From Cedecea lapagei (GTDB lineage: Bacteria > Pseudomonadota > Gammaproteobacteria > Enterobacterales > Enterobacteriaceae), in assembly GCF_900635955.1 (NCBI RefSeq), contig NZ_LR134201.1, forward strand, positions 3,534,001-3,598,000: a stretch of 64,000 nucleotides of DNA, written 5' to 3'. The position numbers and the translations under genes are program-made. Of the stretch, positions 18,197 through 26,762 are shown piece after piece. The notes below the pieces were generated by a model. The model did no database searches and was not told the DNA's origin. It saw only the letters and a program-made list of their open reading frames with translations. Within the stretch, counting starts at the first letter, position 1. The number at the start of each line of letters is the position of its first letter.

Positions 18197-18654
18197 GACT
18201 TCTGCGCCCGCGCGACCCTCAGCAGCCACTTTTCAAGTTCGTTGGCAAACAGCTGGCGGTCGCGCTGGCTCAGGCTATCCGGTCCGCCAGTTTGCACGCC
18301 GCTGGCGCGCAGGGTATCCATAAAGTCACGCATCGTCAGGCGTTCACGAATGGTCGCAGGCGTATAAAGCTCGCCCCGAGGGTTCAGCGCAATCGCCCCC
18401 TTTTCCAGCACGTCTGCCGCGAGCGGAATGTCGGCCGTGATCACCAAATCGTTTTTCTCACAGCGACGAACAATTTCGTTGTCGGCGACGTCAAACCCCG
18501 AGGCCACCTGAAGACTGCGGATAAAGCGCGATGGCGGCGTTTTCATCCCCTGATTTGCCACCAGCGTGACCATCACCTGAGCGCGATCGGCCGCGCGAAA
18601 AAGCACCTCTTTTATCACCTTCGGACACGCATCGGCATCCACCCAAATTTGCAT
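18193..18654 (-). CDS. yaiI: YaiI/YqxD family protein (DUF188)
   Basis: This is a 153-residue protein of unknown function with a PIN-like nuclease fold predicted for the family. It begins with the conserved acidic motif IWVDADACP and contains NEIVRRCEKNDLVITADIPLA in two blocks, then RGELYTPATIRERL and TGGPDSLSQRDRQ. The ATG at 18654 has GGAG upstream and matches the 152-residue E. coli protein; the longer frame to 18714 is not conserved. It is tail-to-tail with the DUF2076 gene. Confidence 0.93.
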   Translation of the reverse strand: MQIWVDADACPKVIKEVLFRAADRAQVMVTLVANQGMKTPPSRFIRSLQVASGFDVADNEIVRRCEKNDLVITADIPLAADVLEKGAIALNPRGELYTPATIRERLTMRDFMDTLRASGVQTGGPDSLSQRDRQLFANELEKWLLRVARAQKS

Positions 18655-18832
18655 TACGGCTCCTGTCTGTCGCTGGGAATAGACAGATTTTGCCGTGCTT
18701 TTGCCGAATGGCAAAATTTATCTGTTTTAACTGCTGGCCACGCCCCGTGAAGTGCAAACGTAGCCTAAGCGGTGAAAAGCGCGTTAAGCTATGGCCATCA
18801 GATAACAAAACACATCACCATGGAGTAATGCT

Positions 18833-19642
18833 ATGGATAAGAAAATTGGCTTTATTGGCTGCGGCAACATGGGCAAAGCTATTCTCGGCGGCCTGATTTC
18901 CAGCGGCCTCGTACCGGCGGGCAATATCTGGATCTACACCCCGTCGCCGGACAAAGTTCAGGCATTATGCGAAGAGTACGGTATCAATCCGGCACAGAGC
19001 GCTCAGGAAGTCGCGCAGATAGCCGACATCGTCTTCGGTGCGGTGAAACCAAACATCATGCTGAAGGTGCTGAGTGAAGTTAATTCAGACCTGAATAAAG
19101 ACACCGTAATCATCTCCATTGCCGCTGGCATTACCCTGGAGACGCTGGCAAAAGTGCTGGGTCACGATCGCAAAATTATTCGTGCAATGCCAAACACCCC
19201 GGCGCTGGTTAACGCGGGCATGACTTCGGTGACGCCAAACGCGCTGGTCACGCCAGAAGATGTTGCCGATGCGGTGAGTATTTTCCGCAGCTTCGGCCAG
19301 GCAGAGGTGGTGAGCGAAGCGATGATCCACCCGGTCGTCGGCGTCAGCGGTTCAGCGCCAGCCTATGTATTTATGTTTATCGAAGCCATGGCCGATGCCG
19401 CCGTACTGGGCGGGATGCCGCGCAAACAGGCTTATCAGTTTGCCGCTCAGGCGGTAATGGGCTCCGCCAAAATGGTGCTGGAAACCGGCACGCATCCGGG
19501 CGAGCTGAAAGACATGGTCTGCTCCCCTGGCGGCACCACCATCGAGGCGGTTAAGGTGCTGGAAGAGAGAGGCTTCCGCGCTGCCGTGATGGAAGCGATG
19601 GTGAAGTGTATGGCGAAGTCGGAGCTGCTCGGTAAGTCCTGA
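18833..19642 (+). CDS. proC: pyrroline-5-carboxylate reductase ProC
   Basis: ProC catalyses the last step of proline synthesis, NAD(P)H-dependent reduction of pyrroline-5-carboxylate. The 269-residue product, identical in length to E. coli ProC, has the Rossmann motif GFIGCGNMGKAILGG at the N-terminus and the family signature in the C-terminal dimerisation domain (PGGTTIEAVKVLEERGF). It is a single gene followed by an inverted pair of palindromic repeats. Confidence 0.97.
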   Translation: MDKKIGFIGCGNMGKAILGGLISSGLVPAGNIWIYTPSPDKVQALCEEYGINPAQSAQEVAQIADIVFGAVKPNIMLKVLSEVNSDLNKDTVIISIAAGITLETLAKVLGHDRKIIRAMPNTPALVNAGMTSVTPNALVTPEDVADAVSIFRSFGQAEVVSEAMIHPVVGVSGSAPAYVFMFIEAMADAAVLGGMPRKQAYQFAAQAVMGSAKMVLETGTHPGELKDMVCSPGGTTIEAVKVLEERGFRAAVMEAMVKCMAKSELLGKS

Positions 19643-19653
19643 TATTGAAATAG

Positions 19654-19757
19654 CCTCTCACCCTAACCCTCTTCCCCACCGGGGAGAGGGAATTGGATCG
19701 AGTACCGATCATCGGTTGTTCCTCTCTCCCTTATTAGGGAGAGGGCCGGGGTGAGGG
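19654..19757. repeat. inverted pair of dispersed palindromic repeats between proC and psiF
   Basis: Unit 1 (19654-19690) reads tail CCTCTCACCCTAACC then stem CTCTTCCCC..GGGGAGAGGG. Unit 2 (19721-19757) reads stem CTCTCCCTTATTAGGGAGAG then tail GGCCGGGGTGAGGG. The two are in opposite orientation, as in BIME-like mosaics, and sit between two convergent genes, where they may stop transcription or protect 3' ends. Confidence 0.8.
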
Positions 19758-19771
19758 TCATTCAAAACAAC

Positions 19772-20083
19772 TTATTTTTTCTTCAGGCAGTTGCTCATAA
19801 AGGTTTTTCTGGCGTCGCCCTTCAGCGATTGCTTCGCGGCATCCGCATTACAGTCCTTCATTTTTTGCTGCTGAGGCGTCAGGGTTTTCCCTGCCGCCGC
19901 CGGCGCTTCCCCTTTCAGGCAGCTGCTCATGTAGCTCTTACGCTGGTCCCCTTTCAGAGACTGCGAGGCCGCCTGCTGATTACAGCTTGTCATACGCTGC
20001 TGCTGCGGGGTCATTGTTTTATCTGCCGCCGTTGCGGACCCAACCAGCCCTACCAGTAACACCGCTAATAATGAAAATTTCAT
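19772..20083 (-). CDS. psiF: phosphate starvation-inducible protein PsiF
   Basis: This is a small secreted or periplasmic protein of unknown function induced by phosphate starvation. The 103-residue product has a signal peptide ending near GSATA-AD and two copies of the PsiF repeat (TPQQQ..CN..A..SLKGD.RK..MS.CLK), each with two cysteines. E. coli PsiF is 106 residues. It follows phoA on the same strand, but a strong hairpin terminator separates them. dgcC, which lies next to psiF in E. coli, is absent. Confidence 0.93.
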   Translation of the reverse strand: MKFSLLAVLLVGLVGSATAADKTMTPQQQRMTSCNQQAASQSLKGDQRKSYMSSCLKGEAPAAAGKTLTPQQQKMKDCNADAAKQSLKGDARKTFMSNCLKKK

Positions 20084-20127
20084 ACCTTATTCCTTTTTTA
20101 TAGTGACGATTAAAGCCTGGCCTAAGG

Positions 20128-20161
20128 CAAAAAAAATGCGACGTTTCCGCCGCATTTTTTT
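20128..20161 (-). terminator. intrinsic terminator between phoA and psiF
   Basis: Arms AATGCG and CGCATT are extended by a GCG/CGT inner part with a GAAA loop. A-tracts and T-tracts of seven or more flank it on both strands. It would limit read-through from phoA into psiF. Confidence 0.8.
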
Positions 20162-20185
20162 CTCACCTGCTGCCCTGGTGCGCCT

Positions 20186-21604
20186 TTACTCCAGCGCCAT
20201 TGCCGATTTCATGGTGTAGAACAGGTCGGTCTGGTCAGTCAGCCCCACCACGTTTGCCGCATGTGGACCATAGGCCGCCACGCGCAGCTGGGTGCCGGTA
20301 TGCTCCTGGGATTCCCCCTCAGAGTTACCGTAGCTGATCACCATTACCGCGCCGTCTTTGGTCTTCAGCGCCTGGGTCAGGCCAGGAGCTTTGGTGTCCG
20401 GAGCCACAATCTGGCTGGAGTGGGCGTGATCCGCCGTGACGATAACCAGAGTGTTGCCATCTTTGCGCGCAAACTCCAGCGCTTTCTGCACGGCTTCGTC
20501 AAGATCGACCGTCTCGCCAATCTGTCCGCACGGGTTAGCGGCATGATCCTGTTTATCAATTGAGGCACCTTCGACCTGCAGGAAGAAGCCCTTTTCATTG
20601 CCTTTAAGCAGATCGATAGCTTTTTCGGTCATCTGCGCCAGGGTCGGTACGCTGGCATCGCGTTTTGGATTTGGCGTACAGGTGACGGCTGGCTGGTCAA
20701 TATTGCCGTGATAGGATGCCTTCGGCCCTTCCCAGCGTACCGGCATATTACCGTCTGCAAACATGCCTATCAGCGGTTTCTGCTGGTTGGCGACGGTCAC
20801 TGCTGCAAGGCCAGCCGCGCTGTCTACCCACTGGTAGCCGCGGGCATCTGCCTGCTCGCGCAGCGTTTTACCGTTCCACTCTCCGGCCTTCGCCACTTCG
20901 CTAAAGGTTTTAGCCCCGCCGCCCAGCGTTACGTCGGCTCGGGTATTCAGCAGCTGCTCGGTAATGGAACCTTTACCGCCGTTTTCCAGCGCGTTGGTTG
21001 CACATTTTTCGCTGGTCGCGCCCGGACCATAACATTTACGTCCGGTCACGTGGGAAACCAGCGCGGCAGGCGTTGCATCCTGAATTTCAGCCGTTGAAAC
21101 GTTGCCCGTTGCCTTACCCGCGGCCTTTGCCAGCTCAAGGATGGTCAGGTGATCTTTTCCGTCAACGTCCACGCCGAGCGCGCCGTTATAGGTTTTTACC
21201 CCGGTACTCCACGCCGTCGCAGAGGCTGCCGAATCGGTTACGTAATCCGGTTTTTTCGTTTTCTTGTCTAAGGAATAGTGGGTGTATTGCCCGGTGAGCG
21301 GTAAAGCATCAATGCCGCGGAAGAAGCCGCCAGCCCCTTCGGCATAGTTTCTGGCTGCGGTTATTTCCGAGTCGCCCATTCCGTCGCCAATCAGCAGAAT
21401 AATGTTTTTTGCCGTTTTATTGTTTAACGAGGCGCGAATAGCTTCGGTTTGATCGCCTGTAATACGACGTGCGCCGCCAGGCTGAGTTAAATCTCCCTGA
21501 GCGGCACGATGTTCCAGAGAAGGTAGCGATGTTTCTTGTGATTGTGATGGGGTGCTGACGAACAGCAATGGCAGCAGGCTGGCGATAATTACGCTCTGTT
21601 TCAC
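20186..21604 (-). CDS. phoA: alkaline phosphatase PhoA
   Basis: This periplasmic homodimeric phosphomonoesterase is secreted by Sec and needs two zinc and one magnesium per active site. The 472-residue precursor has a signal peptide of about 22 residues, the metal ligands in LIGDGMGDSE, the nucleophile in YVTDSAASATAWSTG (S125 of the precursor), TADHAHSS, and the two disulfide pairs CYGPGATSEKC and C..PNP..NPCGQ. E. coli PhoA is 471 residues. A Pho box and a TATACT -10 element lie upstream, so expression should follow PhoB. Confidence 0.98.
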   Translation of the reverse strand: MKQSVIIASLLPLLFVSTPSQSQETSLPSLEHRAAQGDLTQPGGARRITGDQTEAIRASLNNKTAKNIILLIGDGMGDSEITAARNYAEGAGGFFRGIDALPLTGQYTHYSLDKKTKKPDYVTDSAASATAWSTGVKTYNGALGVDVDGKDHLTILELAKAAGKATGNVSTAEIQDATPAALVSHVTGRKCYGPGATSEKCATNALENGGKGSITEQLLNTRADVTLGGGAKTFSEVAKAGEWNGKTLREQADARGYQWVDSAAGLAAVTVANQQKPLIGMFADGNMPVRWEGPKASYHGNIDQPAVTCTPNPKRDASVPTLAQMTEKAIDLLKGNEKGFFLQVEGASIDKQDHAANPCGQIGETVDLDEAVQKALEFARKDGNTLVIVTADHAHSSQIVAPDTKAPGLTQALKTKDGAVMVISYGNSEGESQEHTGTQLRVAAYGPHAANVVGLTDQTDLFYTMKSAMALE

Positions 21605-21653
21605 TTTATTTTCTCCATGTAGTAACTACTGAATATAAATAAAAAACAGAGCG

Positions 21654-21688
21654 AGTATAAAAATGACTTATGACACTAATATGACAGC
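21654..21688 (-). promoter_or_regulatory. Pho box and -10 of phoA
   Basis: On the minus strand GCTGTCATATTAGTGTCATA (21688-21669) forms two Pho repeats 11 bp apart, followed after 9 bp by TATACT (21659-21654). This is the E. coli phoA arrangement, with the Pho box in place of a -35 element. Confidence 0.88.
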
Positions 21689-21698
21689 AAAATTTGAT

Positions 21699-21959
21699 TC
21701 AACTACGAGGATGGATAAGCAGCTTTTTTAAATATTGACGGAGTAATTCGGTATCCTGGACGGGCACTGCAGCCTTTGGGGAGGCATCATCTAACGCCCC
21801 TTCAATACTGGCAACCAGCGCCGAACGCTCTCCCTGATCAAGCCGCCTCAATAAGGCCGTCACCACTATTTCCAGGGCCTCCACCTGAGCGACCAACTCT
21901 TTTGACTCTTCTTCCTTTTCGGCGAGTTTAACCAATAACTCTGCAATAAGATTTTTCAT
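21699..21959 (-). CDS. iraP: anti-adaptor IraP, stabiliser of RpoS
   Basis: IraP binds the adaptor RssB and so protects the sigma factor RpoS from ClpXP. The 86-residue product has the same length as E. coli IraP, a predicted coiled coil over residues 1-45 (MKNLIAELLVKLAEKEEES) and the conserved end DTELLRQYLKKLL. The ATG at 21959 is preceded by AGGGA; the longer frame to 21998 is not conserved. It sits immediately upstream of phoA as in E. coli. Confidence 0.93.
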   Translation of the reverse strand: MKNLIAELLVKLAEKEEESKELVAQVEALEIVVTALLRRLDQGERSALVASIEGALDDASPKAAVPVQDTELLRQYLKKLLIHPRS

Positions 21960-22233
21960 TTTCTCTGTCCCTGCGGGGTTAAGGCATGACGTTAACACTC
22001 AGATCCACCTGAGAGCAATATGCGGTGTTAAATATGTGCGTAACAGCAAATAGCGTCGATATTAAAACGATTCAGTCTGCAAATAAACCTGACAGAGAAT
22101 TTTTCGCACTACAAAAAAAGAATAATGGAATATTATTCCCTGAAGCTCAGGCTGCGGGCGGCGAGAAAAATAAGTCGAAATCACTCTACATATTTTTCTC
22201 ACTAATATAGCCAGCAGCCGAAAAAGCGGGCGC

Positions 22234-23451
22234 TTAAGTTTTTTTATCGGCCGTTTGCAGCCGCGCATTTTTCCGCTTCAGGGCAACGGCCAGCTGCCAG
22301 ACGTTGAGCAACACAACCACCGCAGTTGCCGCAAAAACGTAACGAAAACCGGCGATTGCCGAAACGCCGGCCCCCATCAATGGCCCGGCCACATTCCCCA
22401 AATACATAAACGACTGGTTGTAACCGAAGATGCGTCCGGTCACCTGGTCGCTACAGTATTTCAGCAGCAGCGTTTGCACCGCCGGCAGCATCGCGCCGTC
22501 GGCAAAACCCAGCATAAAGCGTAAGATCCCGAGCTGAACTGGCGAGGTGACAAAGGACATTGCCAGGAATAACACCACGGCGCAGCACAGCGTGGCCATC
22601 AAAATACGCTCGGTCCCGATTCGATCCCCCAGTTTGCCCAGTTTTGGCGCAGCAAACAGCGCGGAAATCCCCGGCAGCGCGGCGATAAAGCCGCTCATAA
22701 AGGCGATGTTATTGCTGTCCGGAGCAAGCTGTTTGATAAACAGCGCCAGGATAGGCCCAATTGAACCGTTGCAAAGCTGGATCACCAGCGTGGTAAGAAA
22801 CAGGCTTAAGATAAGCCAGGGATAGGGCAGCGTGGCAAACACCTCTTTTCCGGTGAGACGTTCATTCTTGCTGATTTTAGGGCGCGCACCTTCTTTAATC
22901 AGCAGCAGGGTCACCAGGAAACTGACCATAAGCAGCCCGGCGGTGGCAAAGAAAACCGGGCGTAGCCCCAAATGGTCGGCCATAAAGCCGCCCAGCAGGG
23001 GACCCACAATCACGCCGCTAATTTGCCCGGTAGAGAGCGTGCTAATGGCCCAGCCGCTCCGCTCGCGCGGCACCTGAGAGGCCACCAGCGCCATCGCATT
23101 AGGGATATAGCCTGACGTTAATCCCATTACCGCCCGCAGCAGGAAAAGCTGCCAGACGTTAGTGGCAAAAGCCTGCAGCAAAATCGCCACCGCCATGCCA
23201 AAAGAGGCGCGAAGCAGCATTAGTTTGCGCCCCTTGCGATCCGCCAGGCTGCCCCACATCGGCGAGACAATCGCCGAGACTAAAAACGTTACGCTGAAGG
23301 TGAGGCCGGACCAAAGAGAGAGCGCTTGATGGGAGGTCACGCCGAGTTGCTCAACGTAGAGCGGCAGAAAAGGCAAAATCTGGCTAATCGCAAGGCCGGT
23401 AAAGAAGCAGCCGAACCAGACCGAAATAAGGTTTACTTTCCAGGACTCCAT
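22234..23451 (-). CDS. MdtG-type MFS efflux transporter
   Basis: This is an inner-membrane drug:proton antiporter of the major facilitator superfamily. From the ATG at 23451 the product is 405 residues with 12 predicted transmembrane segments, the MFS motif A (GSLADRKGRKLML), LGDRIGTERIL in the second half and the late FMLGFADGAMLPAVQTLL. It aligns well with E. coli MdtG (408 residues), but MdtG lies elsewhere in E. coli, so this may be a paralog. The start is uncertain: the ATG has no clear ribosome site, while an in-frame TTG at 23466 follows CTGGGG. Neighbours iraP and ddlA give no functional clue. Confidence 0.8.
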   Translation of the reverse strand: MESWKVNLISVWFGCFFTGLAISQILPFLPLYVEQLGVTSHQALSLWSGLTFSVTFLVSAIVSPMWGSLADRKGRKLMLLRASFGMAVAILLQAFATNVWQLFLLRAVMGLTSGYIPNAMALVASQVPRERSGWAISTLSTGQISGVIVGPLLGGFMADHLGLRPVFFATAGLLMVSFLVTLLLIKEGARPKISKNERLTGKEVFATLPYPWLILSLFLTTLVIQLCNGSIGPILALFIKQLAPDSNNIAFMSGFIAALPGISALFAAPKLGKLGDRIGTERILMATLCCAVVLFLAMSFVTSPVQLGILRFMLGFADGAMLPAVQTLLLKYCSDQVTGRIFGYNQSFMYLGNVAGPLMGAGVSAIAGFRYVFAATAVVVLLNVWQLAVALKRKNARLQTADKKT

Positions 23452-23680
23452 AGCGCGTTTTTTCAAAGGGGATGCCCCAGTGCAGAACGATTTCTGCAAA
23501 GCTTATCACACTAATGAATATTGCCGTCAGCGCCCGTCGTTATCATGACGCCAGAGAAATGATTGTTTACTAAAGCACATATCCTGACCCGCCGGAGCTG
23601 TTGATGCAGGAACCACATGAATCCCCGTTATGAGCGTGCTATGTTGTCCACTTTCGTAAAGTGATGGGTGGATTAAAGGC

Positions 23681-24781
23681 ATGGCAAAACTGCGGGTTGG
23701 TATCGTGTTTGGTGGGAAATCGGCAGAACACGAGGTGTCGCTGCAGTCGGCAAAAAATATCGTCGACGCCATTGATAAGTCGAAATTTGATGTTGTGCTG
23801 CTGGGCATTGATAAACAGGGCCAGTGGCACATCAACGATGCCTCCAGCTACCTGCTGAACGCCAATAACCCGGCGCTTATCGCCCTGAACCGGTCAGAGA
23901 AGAGCGTGGCGCTGGTTCCGGGTCAGACTGAACATCAGCTTATTGAACCCCGCAGCGCGGAACAGCTTTCGCAGATAGACGTGATTTTCCCTATTGTGCA
24001 CGGCACGCTGGGTGAAGATGGCTCTTTGCAGGGGCTGCTGCGCGTTGCCAATCTGCCGTTTGTCGGTTCCGGCGTGCTGGGCTCGGCGGTGAGCATGGAC
24101 AAAGACGTTGCCAAACGCCTGCTGCGCGATGCGGGCCTGAACGTCGCGCCGTTTATCACCCTGACGCGTGCTAACCGCACAAAAATCAGCTTCGCCGAGG
24201 TGGAAAAACAGCTCGGCCTGCCGCTGTTTGTCAAACCAGCCAACCAGGGCTCCTCGGTCGGCGTGAGCAAAGCCAACAACGAAGAGCAGTACCACGCAGC
24301 GGTAGCGCTCGCCTTTGAGTTTGACCATAAAGTGGTGGTGGAGACGGGTATTAAAGGCCGTGAAATCGAATGCGCCGTGCTCGGGAATGACTACCCGCAG
24401 GCCAGCACCTGCGGCGAAATCGTCGTCAACAGCGAGTTTTACTCCTACGACACCAAGTACATTGACGAGCAGGCTGCGAAGGTGGTCGTTCCGGCGGCGA
24501 TTGATGCCGACGTTAACGACAAGATCCGTAAAATCGCGGTTCGCGCCTATCAGGCGCTGGAGTGCAGCGGCATGGCCCGCGTCGACGTCTTCCTGACAGA
24601 AAACAACGACGTGATCATCAACGAGATTAATACGCTGCCGGGCTTCACCAACATCAGTATGTATCCCAAGCTGTGGCAGGCCAGCGGCATCGGCTATCAG
24701 GAGCTGATTACCCGCCTGATTGAGCTTGCCCTTGAGCACCACCAGCAGGATTGCGCGCTGAAAAGCTCAATCACCTCGTAA
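23681..24781 (+). CDS. ddlA: D-alanine--D-alanine ligase A
   Basis: DdlA makes the D-Ala-D-Ala dipeptide for peptidoglycan. The 366-residue product has VFGGKSAEHEVSLQSA at the N-terminus, the ATP-grasp domain with FVKPANQGSSVGVSK, and the metal-binding RVDVFL and INEINTLPGFTNISMYPKLW near the C-terminus. E. coli DdlA is 364 residues. Its stop lies only 3 bp from the stop of convergent yaiZ, with no terminator hairpin between them. Confidence 0.97.
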   Translation: MAKLRVGIVFGGKSAEHEVSLQSAKNIVDAIDKSKFDVVLLGIDKQGQWHINDASSYLLNANNPALIALNRSEKSVALVPGQTEHQLIEPRSAEQLSQIDVIFPIVHGTLGEDGSLQGLLRVANLPFVGSGVLGSAVSMDKDVAKRLLRDAGLNVAPFITLTRANRTKISFAEVEKQLGLPLFVKPANQGSSVGVSKANNEEQYHAAVALAFEFDHKVVVETGIKGREIECAVLGNDYPQASTCGEIVVNSEFYSYDTKYIDEQAAKVVVPAAIDADVNDKIRKIAVRAYQALECSGMARVDVFLTENNDVIINEINTLPGFTNISMYPKLWQASGIGYQELITRLIELALEHHQQDCALKSSITS

Positions 24782-24784
24782 TCC

Positions 24785-24997
24785 TTAAGGCTCCGCCGTT
24801 TCCGACTCTTCCCGGGGACGGCGGATAATAAAGCCAGCAAGCCAGAAGCCAATCCCCCAGGTCACCAGCCCCACCGCATAGCTTTGCCAGCCCGTAGTTT
24901 CCAGCCCCAGCAGGCCCACCACACCGTTAAGAATAAAAATCAGCCCTATCGCCACCGCATAGTAGTGCCAGTCACGACGCATTTTCAGGGTTAACAT
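24785..24997 (-). CDS. yaiZ: small membrane protein YaiZ (DUF2754)
   Basis: This is a 70-residue inner-membrane protein of unknown function with two predicted transmembrane helices (about 13-33 and 38-58) and the conserved core RRDWHYYAVAIGLIFILNG. The ATG at 24997 gives exactly the E. coli length and has GAGG 6 bp upstream; the frame to 25012 is not conserved. Confidence 0.9.
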   Translation of the reverse strand: MLTLKMRRDWHYYAVAIGLIFILNGVVGLLGLETTGWQSYAVGLVTWGIGFWLAGFIIRRPREESETAEP

Positions 24998-25269
24998 TGC
25001 CGCCTCACGCATTCAAAAATAAGCCTGCCGCTATTGTTGCACATCGCGGCCAGGGAAACGCGCCGTGACCTCAGGCCTCGCCAGCATATTGTTAAGAAAA
25101 TTTCCATTAAGTTACGGAAATGTGAAGTTGAGCAAATAATGCAAATTCCGGAGAATTCTGCCCCTTAAATTACCAGCAATCTGATATTGACAACGCCCGG
25201 GACCTGCCAGAATTCGCGTTATGGGGAGTCACATGTTTGATTCGCATTGCAATTTTACGGGAGGTCACG

Positions 25270-25608
25270 ATGGCTGATGTTTCATTCTCGAAGGCCGTTA
25301 TTCCGGCAACTCGGGTAATAATGACGACCAAAACGGAGGGGTCGGTGCCGGGCAACATTGCCTATGCGCTGTTCGTGCTGTTTTGCTTCTGGGTCGCCAC
25401 CCAAATGCTGAATCTTATCGTCCAGGCTCCCGGCGTGCTGGAATATCTGGCTCAAAGCAACGATGCCAGCCGCCCGCGCATTGAGATGGGCCTTGCGGTC
25501 AGCACCGTGTTTGGGCTTATTCCTTTTCTTCTGGGCACGCTGGCTATTGGCATCGTCGCGCTGACGCTGCGCCTGCGCCATCGCCGTCACTCGGCCTGGT
25601 TTTACTGA
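25270..25608 (+). CDS. yaiY: small membrane protein YaiY (DUF2755)
   Basis: This is a 112-residue inner-membrane protein of unknown function with two hydrophobic segments: the core GNIAYALFVLFCFWVATQML and, near the C-terminus, GLIPFLLGTLAIGIVALTL, followed by a basic RLRHRRH end. The start at 25270 is preceded by GGGAGG. It is divergent from yaiZ and convergent with yaiW, as in E. coli. Confidence 0.9.
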   Translation: MADVSFSKAVIPATRVIMTTKTEGSVPGNIAYALFVLFCFWVATQMLNLIVQAPGVLEYLAQSNDASRPRIEMGLAVSTVFGLIPFLLGTLAIGIVALTLRLRHRRHSAWFY

Positions 25609-25645
25609 GCCAAAGTGAACGCCCTGAATCTCCCCTCAGCGACGT

Positions 25646-26749
25646 TTAGCGCAGCATACAGCTGGCCCGTCTGTCGTCCACCCGCTTAGCAAACCAGGCT
25701 GTCGTCAGATTTCGGGTAATTTTGGGGCTTTCCAGCGTGATCCCCGGCAGCATCTCTCTGGGTAACGGTTGACCCGCCTTTTTCTCCGCTATCGCAAAGA
25801 CCTGCTTGTAGAGGCTGGTTGTTTCAAACCCAATACTGTCACCCTTGTTCAGCGCCCGGCGAATTTCGCTGTCGCTCATGTCCAGCTGCCTTGAGAGTTT
25901 ACGTACCGCCAGCTCGGTACTGCTCGGCTTATCGCTGGTATAGAGGATAAGGTCGCCGTCCAGCGCCAGCTTCACGCCGGTAGCGCGACTGACCGCGCTC
26001 TGAAAGGCGGCATTTCGGCTGGCGTACCAGCCCGCATTGTAGTCGGCAAAGCGATACAGGGGTTTGCTGTAGTTAGCCGGATAATTCAGCAGGTGATAGG
26101 TGCCAAACCATAACCCGCCGCGGCGAGTGAACACTTCCTGGCGAACGGTGCCTTCCATCTTCCACGGATAGCCGTCGGTGTGCTTCTCGGCAAAGGCCAC
26201 GCTGACCTGCATCGTGCCGCCGGTTCTCACCGGGTTAAAGCTGCCGAACAGCTTCTGCCCCATCGGCACCATGGTCAGAAAATCATCAAAAATGGCGCTA
26301 AGCTGCCCTTCGGTTTTGACATTATCCAGCCTTTCGCTGTAGCTCTTGCCGTTGGGAGAGTTAATACGCAGCGCGGTATGCACCAGCAGCGGCGGAATGT
26401 GCATGCCCTCGGCGCGGCGGTCTATCTCTTTCCAGGCGATTTTGCTCAGCCCCGGCACGGCAGGATCGGCCTGCAAATTAGACTCCTGCAGCGCCACGGC
26501 CAGCACGGAGCAAATGTTCTCTTCGCTCTGCTCCAGGTTTTGGCTTTTTAGGGTCGTCAGCAGGTCTTTTGCCAGCCCGGCCCTGTCCTTTACGCCTTCG
26601 GGGATTTTCCGCTGGGCAACGGTTTCGATATCTATTGGCTTAGCTGCCGCGGTCGTTGTTGAGGTCGGCGTGCTGCCTTTGGTTGTACACCCAGTCAATA
26701 CCAACAAGGCTCCCAGAGAGAGCGCCATCAATCCATGCTGCCTGTTCAA
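25646..26749 (-). CDS. yaiW: surface-exposed outer membrane lipoprotein YaiW (DUF1615)
   Basis: This 367-residue lipoprotein has the lipobox LVLTGC with acylated C21. E. coli YaiW (364 residues) is described as a surface-exposed palmitoylated lipoprotein that, with SbmA, contributes to uptake of proline-rich peptides. In E. coli yaiW directly follows sbmA; here the two are separated by a 5-kb accessory block, so any shared transcript is broken. The LysR gene upstream is on the same strand with a 13-bp gap and could now drive it. Confidence 0.93.
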   Translation of the reverse strand: MNRQHGLMALSLGALLVLTGCTTKGSTPTSTTTAAAKPIDIETVAQRKIPEGVKDRAGLAKDLLTTLKSQNLEQSEENICSVLAVALQESNLQADPAVPGLSKIAWKEIDRRAEGMHIPPLLVHTALRINSPNGKSYSERLDNVKTEGQLSAIFDDFLTMVPMGQKLFGSFNPVRTGGTMQVSVAFAEKHTDGYPWKMEGTVRQEVFTRRGGLWFGTYHLLNYPANYSKPLYRFADYNAGWYASRNAAFQSAVSRATGVKLALDGDLILYTSDKPSSTELAVRKLSRQLDMSDSEIRRALNKGDSIGFETTSLYKQVFAIAEKKAGQPLPREMLPGITLESPKITRNLTTAWFAKRVDDRRASCMLR

Positions 26750-26762
26750 TAAGACATCCTCA

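Noticed and set aside
22025..22210. 61-codon ORF between iraP and the MFS gene
   Set aside because: It is AT-rich, without a ribosome site or similarity to a known small protein.
22190..22245. Short hairpin AAGC-GGGC-GCTT with flanking A and T runs downstream of the MFS gene
   Set aside because: A stem of only four to five pairs is too weak to call as a terminator.
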